Shown here: one piece after another, positions 1 to 6,770 of the stretch | Layout: each line of letters starts with the position of its first letter | How positions within the stretch are numbered: the first letter of the stretch is position 1 | From: Baffinella frigidus | Taxonomy: Eukaryota; Cryptophyceae; Cryptomonadales; Baffinellaceae | Direction: 5' to 3' | DNA length: 10,770 nt | Assembly: GCA_026770585.1 (NCBI GenBank) | Contig: MU646468.1 | Location: 158,570-169,339 of the forward strand | Program-made: the position numbers and the translations under genes | Notes under the pieces: model-generated | Databases searched by the model: none | The model's input: only the letters and a program-made list of their open reading frames with translations | What the model was told of the DNA's origin: nothing

Positions 1-31
<31 letters not shown>
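1..31. repeat. Poly-G homopolymer at window start
   Basis: The first 31 bases are all G, followed by unrelated mixed sequence. A homopolymer this long at the edge of a sequence is often a sequencing or gap-filling artefact, although a true G tract next to repeat DNA is possible. No gene can be assigned to it. Confidence 0.9.
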
Positions 32-32
<1 letters not shown>

Positions 33-127
33 GCACGCGGAGGGTCTTGTAGTTAACGGAGTGGTGGCCCAAGGCTTCCTCTGCCACCAAGCGAGGCATT
101 GTCTGCTTCTCCGCTTCCTGTTTCGTG

Positions 128-431
128 CAGGGTTCGTCAGTCACTGCGTCACTTTCTAGGTTCATCAAGGCTAGGTGCCCTCAAAGCCTTGTTCAAGCTC
201 GGCACGTGCAGGGCTCGTCAGTCACTGCGAATGAATGAATGAATGGATGAATCACCGGCCACCAACCTCGCCATGGTTGCTTCCTTCGCTCCTCCCTGCC
301 GTCCGCAGGGCTCGTCTTTCACTGTGTAGGTGCCTAGGCTCATAACCTTGCATTGGGTATTTAGGCTCATAACCTAACATCTTGTCTCTTGCTCCGCGCC
401 ATGCGGTCGGCAGGGTTCGACAGTCACTGCG
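128..431 (+). repeat. Four-copy dispersed 21-bp repeat
   Basis: A motif beginning CAGGG(T/C)TCGTCAGTCACTG occurs at 128-148, 209-229, 306-326 and 411-431, spaced 81, 97 and 105 bp apart. Copies one and two differ at one base; copies three and four carry a few substitutions. The sequence between copies is partly shared, so this looks like a decayed tandem array of a roughly 80-105 bp unit. No open frame runs through it and I recognise no gene in 32-500. Confidence 0.8.
229..252 (+). repeat. ATGA-type tetranucleotide microsatellite
   Basis: Four near-perfect GAAT units followed by GGAT and GAAT form a short simple repeat directly after the second copy of the 21-bp motif. Confidence 0.85.
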
Positions 432-478
432 TGCGGGTATCCAGGCTCATAACCTTACAGTTATAGGCTCATAACCTT
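336..478 (+). repeat. AGGCTCATAACCT motif cluster
   Basis: The 13-base word AGGCTCATAACCT appears at 336, 363, 443 and 464, and again at 995-1009. Looser relatives with CATAACCT occur near 3441-3500. Spacing is irregular, so this is a dispersed or decayed repeat and not a clean tandem array. Copies are usually followed by TTA or TTG and preceded by CCT or TAT. No function is evident. Confidence 0.75.
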
Positions 479-497
479 AGAGTCTAGGAGCCATTAG

Positions 498-558
498 ACG
501 GAAGGGCGTTTCGTTGGGCCATGTTGGGAGAAATCAAAACCTCAAGGACCTAAAGGAG
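498..558 (+). repeat. Dispersed repeat, copy 1 (partner at 1852-1911)
   Basis: About 60 bases starting ACGGAAGGGCG and ending GGACCTAAAGG match 1852-1911 closely, in the same orientation and 1.35 kb away, with small indels. Both copies contain a TCGTTGG stretch followed by ATGTTGGGAG and an AAAACCT stretch. The pair indicates that one repeat family seeded several places in the first 3 kb. No coding frame is conserved between them. The rest of 560-1090 shows no gene that I can support. Confidence 0.75.
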
Positions 559-1099
559 CCTACATACCCACTGTTCTCACCCCCAGACCTCCTGCGCGGG
601 GAACTCCCCTCATGTTAGGTCACTGCCAAGTTGCAGCGAGTCCGGGGATGATGCGTGGAACGAGAGCGCAGTGCTGTTTGGGGGGGAAACATTATCACGA
701 TGGATCCGCCACTTCATTAGAATCCCGTATGTACGGCATCAACCTTCGCCACTCATTTCTTTGAACGCGGGTATTCGTATGCAACTGCCCCGCGGAAGCA
801 GAGAGGGCGAGACCAAGAGCACAACGGGGGATGCTGGGCACCTCAATGCTGGCGAACCCCTCGAAGGCTGATGTCCTCCTTTCCAGCCCTTGCACCATCT
901 GCCAGAGTGGCAGGCACCAGGGGAGTCGCCAGTCAGCAAAACTCTCCTAAGGCAATCTTCAAAACTCTCTCAAGGCAATCCTGGAAGTTGTCCTAGGCTC
1001 ATAACCTTACAGCCCAGGTGCCCTTAGAGCCTAGCTAACCACTCCATTCCCACTCGCCCTCCCCTGGTACACGACGGGGTTCACAACGTGATTTGGCGT

Positions 1100-1197
1100 G
1101 TGTAAAGCGAAACAACCGACTCGGAGCGTATCGCGAGTCCATGTTCTCTGCCCTTTTGGGGGTATCGCCTAAGTGCTTTACAATATACGCTTTACAC
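1100..1197. repeat. Short element bounded by 10-bp inverted repeats
   Basis: GTGTAAAGCG at 1100-1109 is the exact reverse complement of CGCTTTACAC at 1188-1197. The right end lies in a phrase, GTGCTTTACAA..TTTACACAA, that recurs near 2541-2565 and in part at 2217-2229. This could be the footprint of a small non-autonomous transposon, but no target-site duplication is obvious and the arms are short. Confidence 0.4.
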
Positions 1198-1235
1198 AAA
1201 CCCCGTGGCGGAGGAAACGACCTGGGCATCGTTGC

Positions 1236-1303
1236 TCTGTTTCCCTCGCTCGCGCGCTCTTTCTCTCGCTCTCTCTCCATTTCTTTCTTTTTCTCTCTCT
1301 CTG
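1236..1303 (+). repeat. Pyrimidine (CT) tract
   Basis: The stretch is dominated by CTCT and TTTC on the plus strand, interrupted by CGCGCG. It produces low-complexity open frames rich in Arg/Glu or Ser/Leu on the two strands. These are composition artefacts and not genes. Confidence 0.85.
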
Positions 1304-1309
1304 GCAGAA

Positions 1310-1379
1310 GGAACGACCTTGGCATCGCGCATAAGCTCGCGGGTTGACTCCTTTGACGCCCCGTGCGCGCTTTACAGCC
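1310..1379 (+). repeat. Dispersed 50-70 bp repeat family, copy 1 of 4
   Basis: A block containing GCATAAGCTCGCGGG is repeated at 1310-1379, 2144-2213, 2243-2290 and 2661-2716. All copies are in the same orientation and usually preceded by GACCTTGGCA. The first two also share CTCCTTTGACGCC and GTGCGCGCTT downstream. Copies two and four extend upstream into a shared AAGGATAAGGAATGACC-type sequence. No terminal inverted repeats are seen. The family probably spread by local duplication or as a short interspersed element. Confidence 0.85.
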
Positions 1380-1421
1380 ATTTTTTCAACACAAACCCCG
1401 TAGCAGACCACACGAGGCTGC

Positions 1422-1563
1422 CCAGGCGAACAGAATAAAAGGGACTTTAAAAGTTCTGTAGGAAAATGATCACGTTACCGACCGCTCAGCAGTCGGTCGG
1501 TTATAAATCACGCATGGATAGGCCCTACTTGTACAAGCCCCGGGGTTTATTCTGTTCGCCTGG
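1422..1563. mobile_element. Compact MITE/foldback-like element with 18-bp terminal inverted repeats
   Basis: The left end CCAGGCGAACAGAATAAA (1422-1439) is the exact reverse complement of the right end (1546-1563), giving a 142-bp element. Its interior contains a second hairpin, ACCGACCG at 1477-1484 pairing with CGGTCGGT at 1494-1501. There is no coding capacity for a transposase, so if mobile it would be non-autonomous. I see no clear target-site duplication next to the ends (left flank GAGGCTGC, right flank TTAGGGG), which leaves open a structured non-mobile element. Confidence 0.65.
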
Positions 1564-1889
1564 TTAGGGGTCTGGCTAACCTCACCTCACCCCCCCACAT
1601 ACAACCCCTCTCACCTTTTGGAATCTTCTTTCCTCTGGGGTATCCGTGGTTGAAGCTCCTATGCTCCAACCATGGGATACCATGAGCCTCATAGCGGCTG
1701 ACTTGGGTTCGGTGTGTGTGCGAGCGCCGTTCCTCTTTGGGATAACTCAAACACCCCAAGAGAACCACCCTGTATCCCCTCTTCACGAGCCTCTGCACTG
1801 GAGAGCTAAACGCGATCCGAAAGCAAAAATGCTTTTTCTGCAGTCCTTTCTACGGAAGGGCGTGTCGTTGGCATATGTTGGGAGCATTT

Positions 1890-1988
1890 AAAACCTAAAG
1901 GACCTAAAGGGCGCTCCCAGATTTTAGGTCCTTAGGTTCAAAAGGGGGCTCCCAGATTTTAGGTCCTTAGGCCGGATTTTTAGGTCCT
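1890..1988. repeat. ACCTAAAGG / AGGTCCTTAGG inverted and tandem repeats
   Basis: AACCTAAAGGACCTAAAG at about 1892-1909 can fold on TTTTAGGTCCTTAGG downstream, with a one-base bulge. The right arm is itself tandemly repeated: GCTCCCAGATTTTAGGTCC occurs in 1911-1936 and again in 1946-1971, 35 bp apart, with a third partial copy around 1973-1988. This is a hairpin-prone cluster immediately before a perfect palindrome. Confidence 0.8.
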
Positions 1989-2013
1989 GCCTTCCCACAC
2001 GTGTGGGAAGGCA
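1988..2013. repeat. Perfect 26-bp palindrome
   Basis: TGCCTTCCCACAC is followed directly by its reverse complement GTGTGGGAAGGCA, with no loop and a central CACGTG. It ends at the start of a degenerate copy of the dispersed repeat family (ATCACCTTGGCATCAC). A perfect spacer-free palindrome this long could form a cruciform or be a protein-binding site. No adjacent gene suggests a role. Confidence 0.9.
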
Positions 2014-2054
2014 TCACCTTGGCATCACTCACAAGCAAACCCCGGGGCAGGCAC

Positions 2055-2213
2055 GGGTATGTATACCTATATAGACCCCCACCCTATGTATACCTATATA
2101 GACCCACTGGTCGGACAATACCCATAAAGGACTCAACGGATAAGGAATGACCTTGGCACCACGCATAAGCTCGCGGGCATACTCCTTTGACGCCTCGTGC
2201 GCGCTTGACAGTC
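2055..2213 (+). repeat. Dispersed duplication, copy 1 (partner 2580-2716)
   Basis: The segment runs from GGTATGTATAC through GACCCACTGGTCGGA and CCCATAAAGG to the GCATAAGCTCGCGGG repeat. The same order of blocks recurs at 2580-2716. Copy one contains an internal duplication of ATGTATACCTATATAGACCC (2059 and 2085). Copy two has an insertion between the CTGGTCGGA and CCCATAAAGG blocks. Both appear to be descendants of one longer repeat. Confidence 0.8.
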
Positions 2214-2417
2214 AATGCTTTACACAAAACCAGCAGCAAAATAAACGACCTTGGCACCACGCATAAGCTCGCGGGTTGACTCTTTGGTGCCTCTGGGGAT
2301 AACCCCATGTAGGCATAGCCGGAGTGACTTTACACAAGTCATGTACTACAAGTATTATAGAACACGGTTCCTTCCGTTCTGCCTCTCGAAGGACGGCCCA
2401 TGAAAAAATCCCGTAGC

Positions 2418-2517
2418 CAGGCTATGTACTCAAGAACAAAGCTCAAACTATTCCAGAGTTGTACGGGGGGCTCATTTGACTAGTTTCAAACTAGTCCAAC
2501 TTTGAACTAGTCAAACA
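2418..2517 (+). repeat. 100-bp dispersed repeat with internal palindrome, copy 1 (partner 3220-3320)
   Basis: Both copies begin CCAGG(C/T)TATGTACT and contain ACAAAGCTCAAACTA, GTACGGGG and a run of ACTAGTTTCAAA words. Copy one holds a perfect 19-bp hairpin, GACTAGTTT C AAACTAGTC (2478-2496). In copy two the homologous hairpin has decayed but a TTTCAAA..TTTGAAA inverted pair remains. Conservation of inverted structure at two sites 800 bp apart suggests a small foldback-type repeat. Confidence 0.8.
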
Positions 2518-2714
2518 GACGGCCCAATATCGCCTCGGTGCTTTACAATGAATGATTTACACAACCCCCAGGGAAGGCATGTGGTATGTATACGTATACA
2601 GACCCACTGGTCGGAGTTCCCAATCACACCCACACTACCCATAAAGGACCTAAAGGATAAGGAATGACCTTGGCATCACGCATAAGCTCGCGGGTTGCCT
2701 CCTTGGCGCCTCGC

Positions 2715-2891
2715 GGGGGGTCGTCAGAAGGACCGATCAGAAGCACGAATGGCACTCCAGCCACCGCCGCCTGTTTCCAGTGGCGTCCGTGTAAAGCGAC
2801 TCCTTTGGTCGTCAGAAAGACCAATCAGCAGGGGGGTCATCAGACGGACCGATTAAAAGCACGAATGGCACCCCTGCTACGGCCGCCTGCA
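2715..2891 (+). repeat. Tandem duplication with 116-bp period
   Basis: GGGGGGTCGTCAGAAGGACC (2715) corresponds to GGGGGGTCATCAGACGGACC (2831). Both are followed by AAGCACGAATGGCAC and a GCCGCCTG phrase. A truncated middle copy, GGTCGTCAGAAAGACCAATCAG, lies at 2809-2830. A 91-codon plus-strand open frame crosses this repeat but has no protein-like features beyond it, so I do not call a gene. Confidence 0.8.
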
Positions 2892-3173
2892 CGGTTCGAG
2901 ATTTGTCAGTGGAAAGTGATCATACAGGTGTGGGGATAACAATCAGTTTTCGGTGATCATTTCCACCCCCAAAATCTGTGGTCGTTGCCACCTTTTCCGA
3001 ACGGTATCCGGCCAAATCCGCTTTTTGTTTGCTGTGTTTCTTAACTCACCGAGCGCTGTTTCGAATCCAATGAGGCAACTCCGCATTTCTTGCGAAACCT
3101 GACATTTCAATTGTTGACTAGCCGGGTCAGATACTCTTGAAACTGATGTCTGACCAAAAAGTTTTTTTACAAA

Positions 3174-3224
3174 AAAGATAATTAGCCCAACCAGGCAACA
3201 AGAAAGATAATTAACCCAACCAGG
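3174..3224 (+). repeat. Two-copy 29-bp tandem repeat
   Basis: AAGATAATTAGCCCAACCAGG and AAGATAATTAACCCAACCAGG are 29 bp apart and differ at one base within the shared part. They abut the second copy of the 100-bp dispersed repeat. The surrounding 2900-3170 is unremarkable: I see no gene there. Confidence 0.85.
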
Positions 3225-3329
3225 TTATGTACTAGAAACAAAGCTCAAACTAGTCAAGAGTCGTACGGGGAGCTCGTTTCACTAGTTTCAAATTAGTCGA
3301 GCTTTGAAACTAGTCAAACTCTCCCACAC

Positions 3330-3446
3330 CTTGTCGATCAAGGAGGCCTGGTACGCGTAGAGAGCCATCTTCGACGGAGCGTCCTCAGACATCGAGATGT
3401 CCTCTTGTCCGCTGATGATCACCAGGGTGGTCGCCTTGGCCATAAC
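3330..3446 (-). CDS. Exon-like block, 39 codons, unknown protein
   Basis: On the minus strand the sequence GTTCAG precedes a 117-bp block that begins Val-Met-Ala-Lys-Ala-Thr and ends Leu-Ile-Asp-Lys, followed by GTGTGG. This gives a plausible AG acceptor and GT donor, both in phase 0. Nearly every third codon position is G or C, unlike the AT-richer repeats on both sides, so codon use strongly suggests real coding sequence. The peptide contains TTLVIISGQEDISMSED and ends MALYAYQASLIDK; I do not recognise the family. No partner exon with matching bias is obvious nearby. It could be one exon of a gene with large introns, or a relic captured between repeats. An alternative start is the ATG at 3443. 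Confidence 0.5.
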
Positions 3447-3529
3447 CTGAACGTTTGGGTGATCGGGTGAGCATAACCTGAGTGATTGGATCCTCATAAC
3501 CTCAACCGGCCACCAGCGCCTCTGCAGTT

Positions 3530-3940
3530 CTACAGGGGGGAGATATCCCCAGAGCGCCGTCCCAAAAAGGGCGTGTTAAGATCTCCGAACACGGGCACCT
3601 CTCCCAATGACAGTGTCACCCCAGAGTAGGAGGTGGAATTATAATCCATCCGGAAAATGCTCGTATGAGCGGCCGACACGGGGTACAGCAGTGGCACAAT
3701 GCGTAGCATGTGCGGCGCTGACGCTGGCTGTTTGGCATCGCGGCTGTTTGGAAATAAATTATCAATCTCTGCCACCCCAGCCGCTATGCATCCACAGCAT
3801 TCCGGATACACCCTTCTAGAAAGGGCAGTCACCGATTCAAGCGATTCCTTGAGCTCCCACGGTGACCTCGGCGCCGTGGTTACTCCCGCTTTTCCGTACA
3901 CGGGGCAGTAGCGCTTCACCTGCAGGTCAAGGCCCGTCAT
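3530..3940 (-). CDS. Hypothetical 136-residue open reading frame
   Basis: An ATG-to-stop frame of 136 codons, the longest uninterrupted minus-strand frame between the left repeat field and the telomere-bearing duplication. It has mixed amino-acid composition without simple-sequence bias: an N-terminal MTGLDLQVKRYCPVYGK, a Cys-rich PECCGC around residues 46-51, and a Tyr/Ser-rich segment MDYNSTSYSG around 98-107. Third-position GC is only moderate, less convincing than the block at 3330-3446. No domain, signal peptide or membrane segment is recognised. It could be a decayed transposon frame or a chance frame; 70-codon plus-strand frames over the same interval are taken as shadows. Confidence 0.3.
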   Translation of the reverse strand: MTGLDLQVKRYCPVYGKAGVTTAPRSPWELKESLESVTALSRRVYPECCGCIAAGVAEIDNLFPNSRDAKQPASAPHMLRIVPLLYPVSAAHTSIFRMDYNSTSYSGVTLSLGEVPVFGDLNTPFLGRRSGDISPL

Positions 3941-4344
3941 TTCTCACCCGGGATTCGGTAGCACCATCGTCCATTTTTGTAGTTGTTTCACAGAGATGAG
4001 AAAACCGCTTTAGAGCGGTGCCTTCCTGTGAGGTGGTTGTCAGACGGAAGGCCTCACAGGAGTGGGGGGGCAAGCACCGTTGATTGAGCACACAGCGAGC
4101 GAGAAAATTGCGTTTATATCCCAGACCAAAAACAACATGGCCACCATGTAGCTCTGTCCGAGTAGATCTGGGCACGTCATTATTAGTTTTAGAGCAGGAC
4201 CTTCAGTACAAATTCAACGCCCATCTACGTCTAAAATTATTTTATGATGTGCCCGACTTTACTCGGGCAGAGCTAGTAATCCCTTCCGCGAAGTCCGGCC
4301 GCTGAAAGCAGGGTGTGGGTATCTAGGCTCTAAGAGCACTACGG

Positions 4345-4569
4345 ATGCACGGCTATGAGGCTTCCAACGTAGATTCACTTAAGCTTCCACGAGTGATCGG
4401 CGGGTGGGGACTGACTTCAGCAAAAGTAGGCGCCGTGCACTTGCACTTGACACCCGAAACCAGAAAAAATAAGTATGCTACTTACCCTACACTCTATATC
4501 ATGAACAATGAGGCTGACCTTATCGAAGGTGGGCACCGTGCACTTGCACGACTAAACACTCAACCCTAA
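4345..4569 (+). CDS. Possible small ORF in duplicated unit, copy A (74 codons)
   Basis: It starts ATGCACGGCTATGAGG and reads MHGYEASNVDSLKLPRVIGG and onward. The first 40 codons align without indels to a frame in copy B (5195-5359), with 7 silent and 4 replacement differences by my count. That is more silent change than expected from neutral drift, though the number is small. After codon 40 the two frames diverge and run into the telomere tract (copy A) or stop (copy B). No domain is recognised. It could equally be a non-coding repeat that happens to stay open. Confidence 0.25.
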   Translation: MHGYEASNVDSLKLPRVIGGWGLTSAKVGAVHLHLTPETRKNKYATYPTLYIMNNEADLIEGGHRALARLNTQP

Positions 4570-4725
4570 ACCCTAAACCCTAAACCCTAAACCCTAAACC
4601 TCAAACCCTAAACCTCAAACCCTAAACCCTAAACCCTAAACCCCAAACCCCAAACCCTCAACCCTCAACCCTCAACCCTAAACCCTAAACCCTAAACCCT
4701 AAACCATAAACCATAAACCATAAAT
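4551..4725 (+). repeat. Interstitial telomere-type repeat tract A (CCCTAAA)
   Basis: Roughly 24 heptad-like units, mostly CCCTAAA with variants CCTCAAA, CCCCAAA, CCCTCAA and CCATAAA. CCCTAAA/TTTAGGG is the telomere repeat of plants and many algae. Here it is interstitial, flanked on both sides by the duplicated unit, and variants are clustered in blocks, as expected when a tract evolves by slippage. Confidence 0.95.
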
Positions 4726-4867
4726 GCCAGCAACAGTAAAGAGAATAAGCTCAAATCTAAATCACTAACAACTGATCGGCGGGTGGGAAGTGACCTCATC
4801 GAAGGTGGATACGGTGCACTTGCGCGCCTCACGACCTCCGTGCACTCCGTAGATTGTCTCTATGCTG

Positions 4868-4905
4868 AGAGTAATAAAGAAGAGAAGAAGAGAAGAAGAA
4901 GGGGA
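4868..4905 (+). repeat. GAA/GAGAAGAA purine tract
   Basis: A short purine-only stretch (AAGAAGAGAAGAAGAGAAG and onward) lies between copies A and B of the segmental duplication. It has no counterpart at the end of copy B. It may mark the junction of the duplication. Confidence 0.8.
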
Positions 4906-5194
4906 CAGAGGGGTTTGTTGTAGCCTTCAGTCCGACAACTGCCTCACAGCAGAAGGGAGGGGGCACTGTTGATTAAGCACACAAGGGGGGAGAGACATAA
5001 GCGTTGATTACGGATCGAAACCAACATGGCCACCTTGGTGGTCGTCTGAAAAAATGTTCAGTTGCTGCGACACGAACTCGAAGCGTTCTGTGTTTTACGA
5101 AATGTCTACAGCAAACGCCATCTTGTATTCCCTTCCGCGAAGCCCGACCACGGAGAGCAGGGTGCGGGTATCTAAGCTCTAAGGACACCTACGG

Positions 5195-5359
5195 ATGCAC
5201 GGTTATGAGGCACCCAAAGTAGATTCACTTGAGCTTCCAAGAGTGATCGGCGGGTGGAGACTGACCTCAGCGAAGGTAGGCGCCGTGCACTTGCACTTGA
5301 CACCCGAAACCAGGATACAAGTGTGCAACTTAACCTACGCTCTAACTCATGAACAATGA
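5195..5359 (+). CDS. Possible small ORF in duplicated unit, copy B (54 codons)
   Basis: Counterpart of the 4345 frame, beginning MHGYEAPKVDSLELPRVIGG and ending HEQ before TGA. It shares 36 of its first 40 residues with copy A. It includes the peptide LTSAKVGAVHLH encoded by one of the six ~37-bp modules. No signal peptide, membrane segment or known motif is visible. Confidence 0.25.
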   Translation: MHGYEAPKVDSLELPRVIGGWRLTSAKVGAVHLHLTPETRIQVCNLTYALTHEQ

Positions 5360-5399
5360 GGCTGCCCTCATCGAAGGTGGGCACCCTGCACTTGCACGA

Positions 5400-5558
5400 C
5401 TAAACACTAAACCCTAGCCCCTGAACCGTAAACCCTAAACCCCAAACCCTAAACTCTAAACCCTAAACCCTAAACCCTAAACCCTAAACCCTAAACCTTA
5501 AACCCTAAACCCTAAACCCTAAACCCTAAACCCTAAATCCTAAACCTCGCACCCTAAC
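5400..5558 (+). repeat. Interstitial telomere-type repeat tract B (CCCTAAA)
   Basis: Second tract, in the homologous position of copy B and in the same orientation, with fewer variant blocks in its central part (about 5456-5540 is nearly pure apart from one CCTTAAA). Its edges are degenerate. Confidence 0.95.
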
Positions 5559-5630
5559 CAGGACTGACCTCATCAAAGGTGGGCACGGTGCACTTGCACG
5601 CCTCGCAGCCTCCGTGCCCCCCGTAGATGA

Positions 5631-6050
5631 GCCGAAGGGGACACCCTGTCAAGACTTGCGTTAGGAAGTTCCCGAGTTATTCCAAGTTATTCCGATTTAT
5701 TAGAGAGGATCGTTGATGTCAGCCCATGCCGTCACTAAGTCAGGTCCGGTGCTGCCTTAGTTCCCCGAAGAGTGTAAACCACAAAGTGCTTTGACACACC
5801 CTGCCAGAGCGGGCCGACACCGCGGTGAGACGTAGCGCTGCCTCGCTCGAATTGACCGACTGTTCTCAAGCTGACATGCTGGGTTTGCAGTACACATCCG
5901 TCAACTTTGGGGCGGGAAAGAACCCGGGCTCACCAAACTTGTGAGCCCAAATAGAGTTAGGCAGAGCTAGGGCTTGGTATCGATGCAACGCACGGGGGGG
6001 CACCGCAGGAGAGGGGAACTTCAATAGGGGCTTGTCATCTCCGCTCCACT
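5631..6050. other. Interval without recognisable gene
   Basis: No open frame longer than about 60 codons and no repeat arrays. The only structures seen are a hairpin with GGGCTCAC at 5926-5933 and GTGAGCCC at 5941-5948 around a 7-base loop, and a possible splice acceptor GGGTTTGCAG at 5881-5890 followed by about 18 open codons. Neither is enough to call a gene. Confidence 0.5.
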
Positions 6051-6235
6051 ACATGCCGATGTCTTCTGAGGGATTGGTTTCGTGGGAAGGGCTGAGCACT
6101 GCTGGCGATACATTCACTTGTGAGCCGTCTCTGAACGCTTCGAGTTGTTGGTTCGATCTCAAAAAATAAAAAGACGTTTCTTTCTCTGTGAAGCACGGGG
6201 GAGAACCGCTCGCGATGCGCAAGCCTGAAGCCGCG

Positions 6236-6410
6236 TGCGTGCCCAGGAACGATGCTTCGCTGTGCTTCACCTGCCGTGGAAGGGGGGCTATCAGATTTGG
6301 TGGGCAGGGGGACACGTGTCTTGTCAGCTCCCGCACTTGGAAAAAAGGGACGCATTTGGAACGTGCCCAGGAACGACGCGTCGCTGTACTCCACCTGCAG
6401 ACGGGGGTTG
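6236..6410 (-). repeat. Duplicated exon-like module (QV..S.ASFLGT)
   Basis: On the minus strand two copies 124 bp apart read GGCAG or TGCAG followed by codons for V(K/E)(H/Y)S(E/D)ASFLGT: at 6270 downward and at 6394-6362. Both are preceded by a CAG acceptor-like triplet, and the nucleotide identity extends over CGTGCCCAGGAACGA on the plus strand. Third positions are mostly G or C. The peptide is not one I recognise. Either these are duplicated exons of a minus-strand gene, or a repeat derived from one. The first copy stays open into a longer frame; the second diverges after ACG. Confidence 0.45.
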
Positions 6411-6770
6411 GGAACATACCGTGTTAGCACCCCCCCCCCCGGCAAATCTAGTAGCCCCCTCCTTGCGGTGGAAATTACATCGTCGACGACGAGGAAGCCC
6501 CCCCCTGTCACCGCACTCGGAAAAGCGACGCATTCAAAAGAGGGGATGCTTTTTGCCTTTGCAGCGCGAAAGAGCCCGCTTGAGATGAACCTGCCCCCCG
6601 TCGAAGATCGGGGATGGCCCCGCTTTTTCGCAACCGTAAATCATACACCCTACACCCTATGGTGTTCGTGCCCCCTGGCCGCCAGCGCCTCCCTCTTCCG
6701 ATGAACCTGGGCCCCAGGCCAGGTTCGTGAAGCACGAGAAAAGCGACGCATTCAAAACGAAGGGACACCT
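6332..6770. repeat. Diverged repeat around GAAAAGCGACGCATTCAAAA
   Basis: The plus-strand phrase GAAAA(A)GCGACGCATTCAAAA occurs at about 6520-6539 and 6737-6756, with a weaker relative (GGAAAAAAGGGACGCATTTGG) at about 6340-6359. Each is preceded by a CACTTGG, CACTCGG or CACGAGA phrase. Nearby, words such as ATCGTCGACGA (6480) and ATATCGTCGACGCC (6785) also recur. The spacing of about 180-220 bp suggests an old tandem duplication that includes part of an exon and its flanking intron. Confidence 0.55.

Larger units (their letters stand above)
4055..4860. repeat. Segmental tandem duplication, copy A
   Basis: This copy begins near CCTCACAG, runs through CAACATGGCCACC (4132), CCCTTCCGCGAAG (4280) and ATGCACGG(C/T)TATGAGG (4345), then three ~37-bp modules and a telomere-type tract, and ends at CTCCGTAGAT. 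The same order recurs in copy B at about 4942-5630. The two differ by scattered substitutions and indels, with the GCGAAG-to-CGAAACCAG part (about 4280-4464 versus 5135-5313) the best conserved. Homology at the beginning is weaker. Copy A is longer, mainly because of the stretch after its telomere tract. Confidence 0.85.
4409..5599 (+). repeat. Six-copy ~37-bp module (CTGACCTCATCGAAGGTGGG core)
   Basis: Copies lie at 4409-4446, 4513-4549, 4789-4824, 5259-5296, 5361-5397 and 5562-5599, three in each duplicated unit. Each ends in (C/G)GTGCACTTGC(A/G)C or a close variant, where GTGCAC is itself palindromic. In one reading frame all copies encode a peptide close to LTSSKVGTVHLH, but the frame differs between modules relative to their surroundings and several are followed at once by stops. 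The arrangement suggests a conserved DNA motif as much as a protein repeat. Confidence 0.8.
4942..5630. repeat. Segmental tandem duplication, copy B
   Basis: Second copy of the unit described at 4055-4860, with the same internal order: CCTCACAG, CAACATGGCCACC (5022), CCCTTCCGCGAAG, ATGCACGGTTATGAGG (5195), modules at 5259, 5361 and 5562, and an interstitial telomere tract between the second and third module. Its length difference from copy A lies mainly around the tract. Because the tract sits in the same place in both copies, the tract predates the duplication or was copied with it. Confidence 0.85.

Noticed and set aside
1035-1411. Overlapping 77-96 codon frames on both strands rich in Arg/Glu or Ser/Leu
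   Set aside because: They arise from the CT/GA low-complexity tract and dispersed repeats; composition explains them.
4551-4725. CRISPR-like regular repeats
   Set aside because: The units are contiguous telomere-type heptads without spacers, in eukaryotic-type sequence; there are no cas genes.
5926-5948. GGGCTCAC/GTGAGCCC stem-loop as a transcription terminator
   Set aside because: No gene ends nearby, there is no T-tract, and intrinsic terminators of this type are not expected in a eukaryotic nuclear genome.
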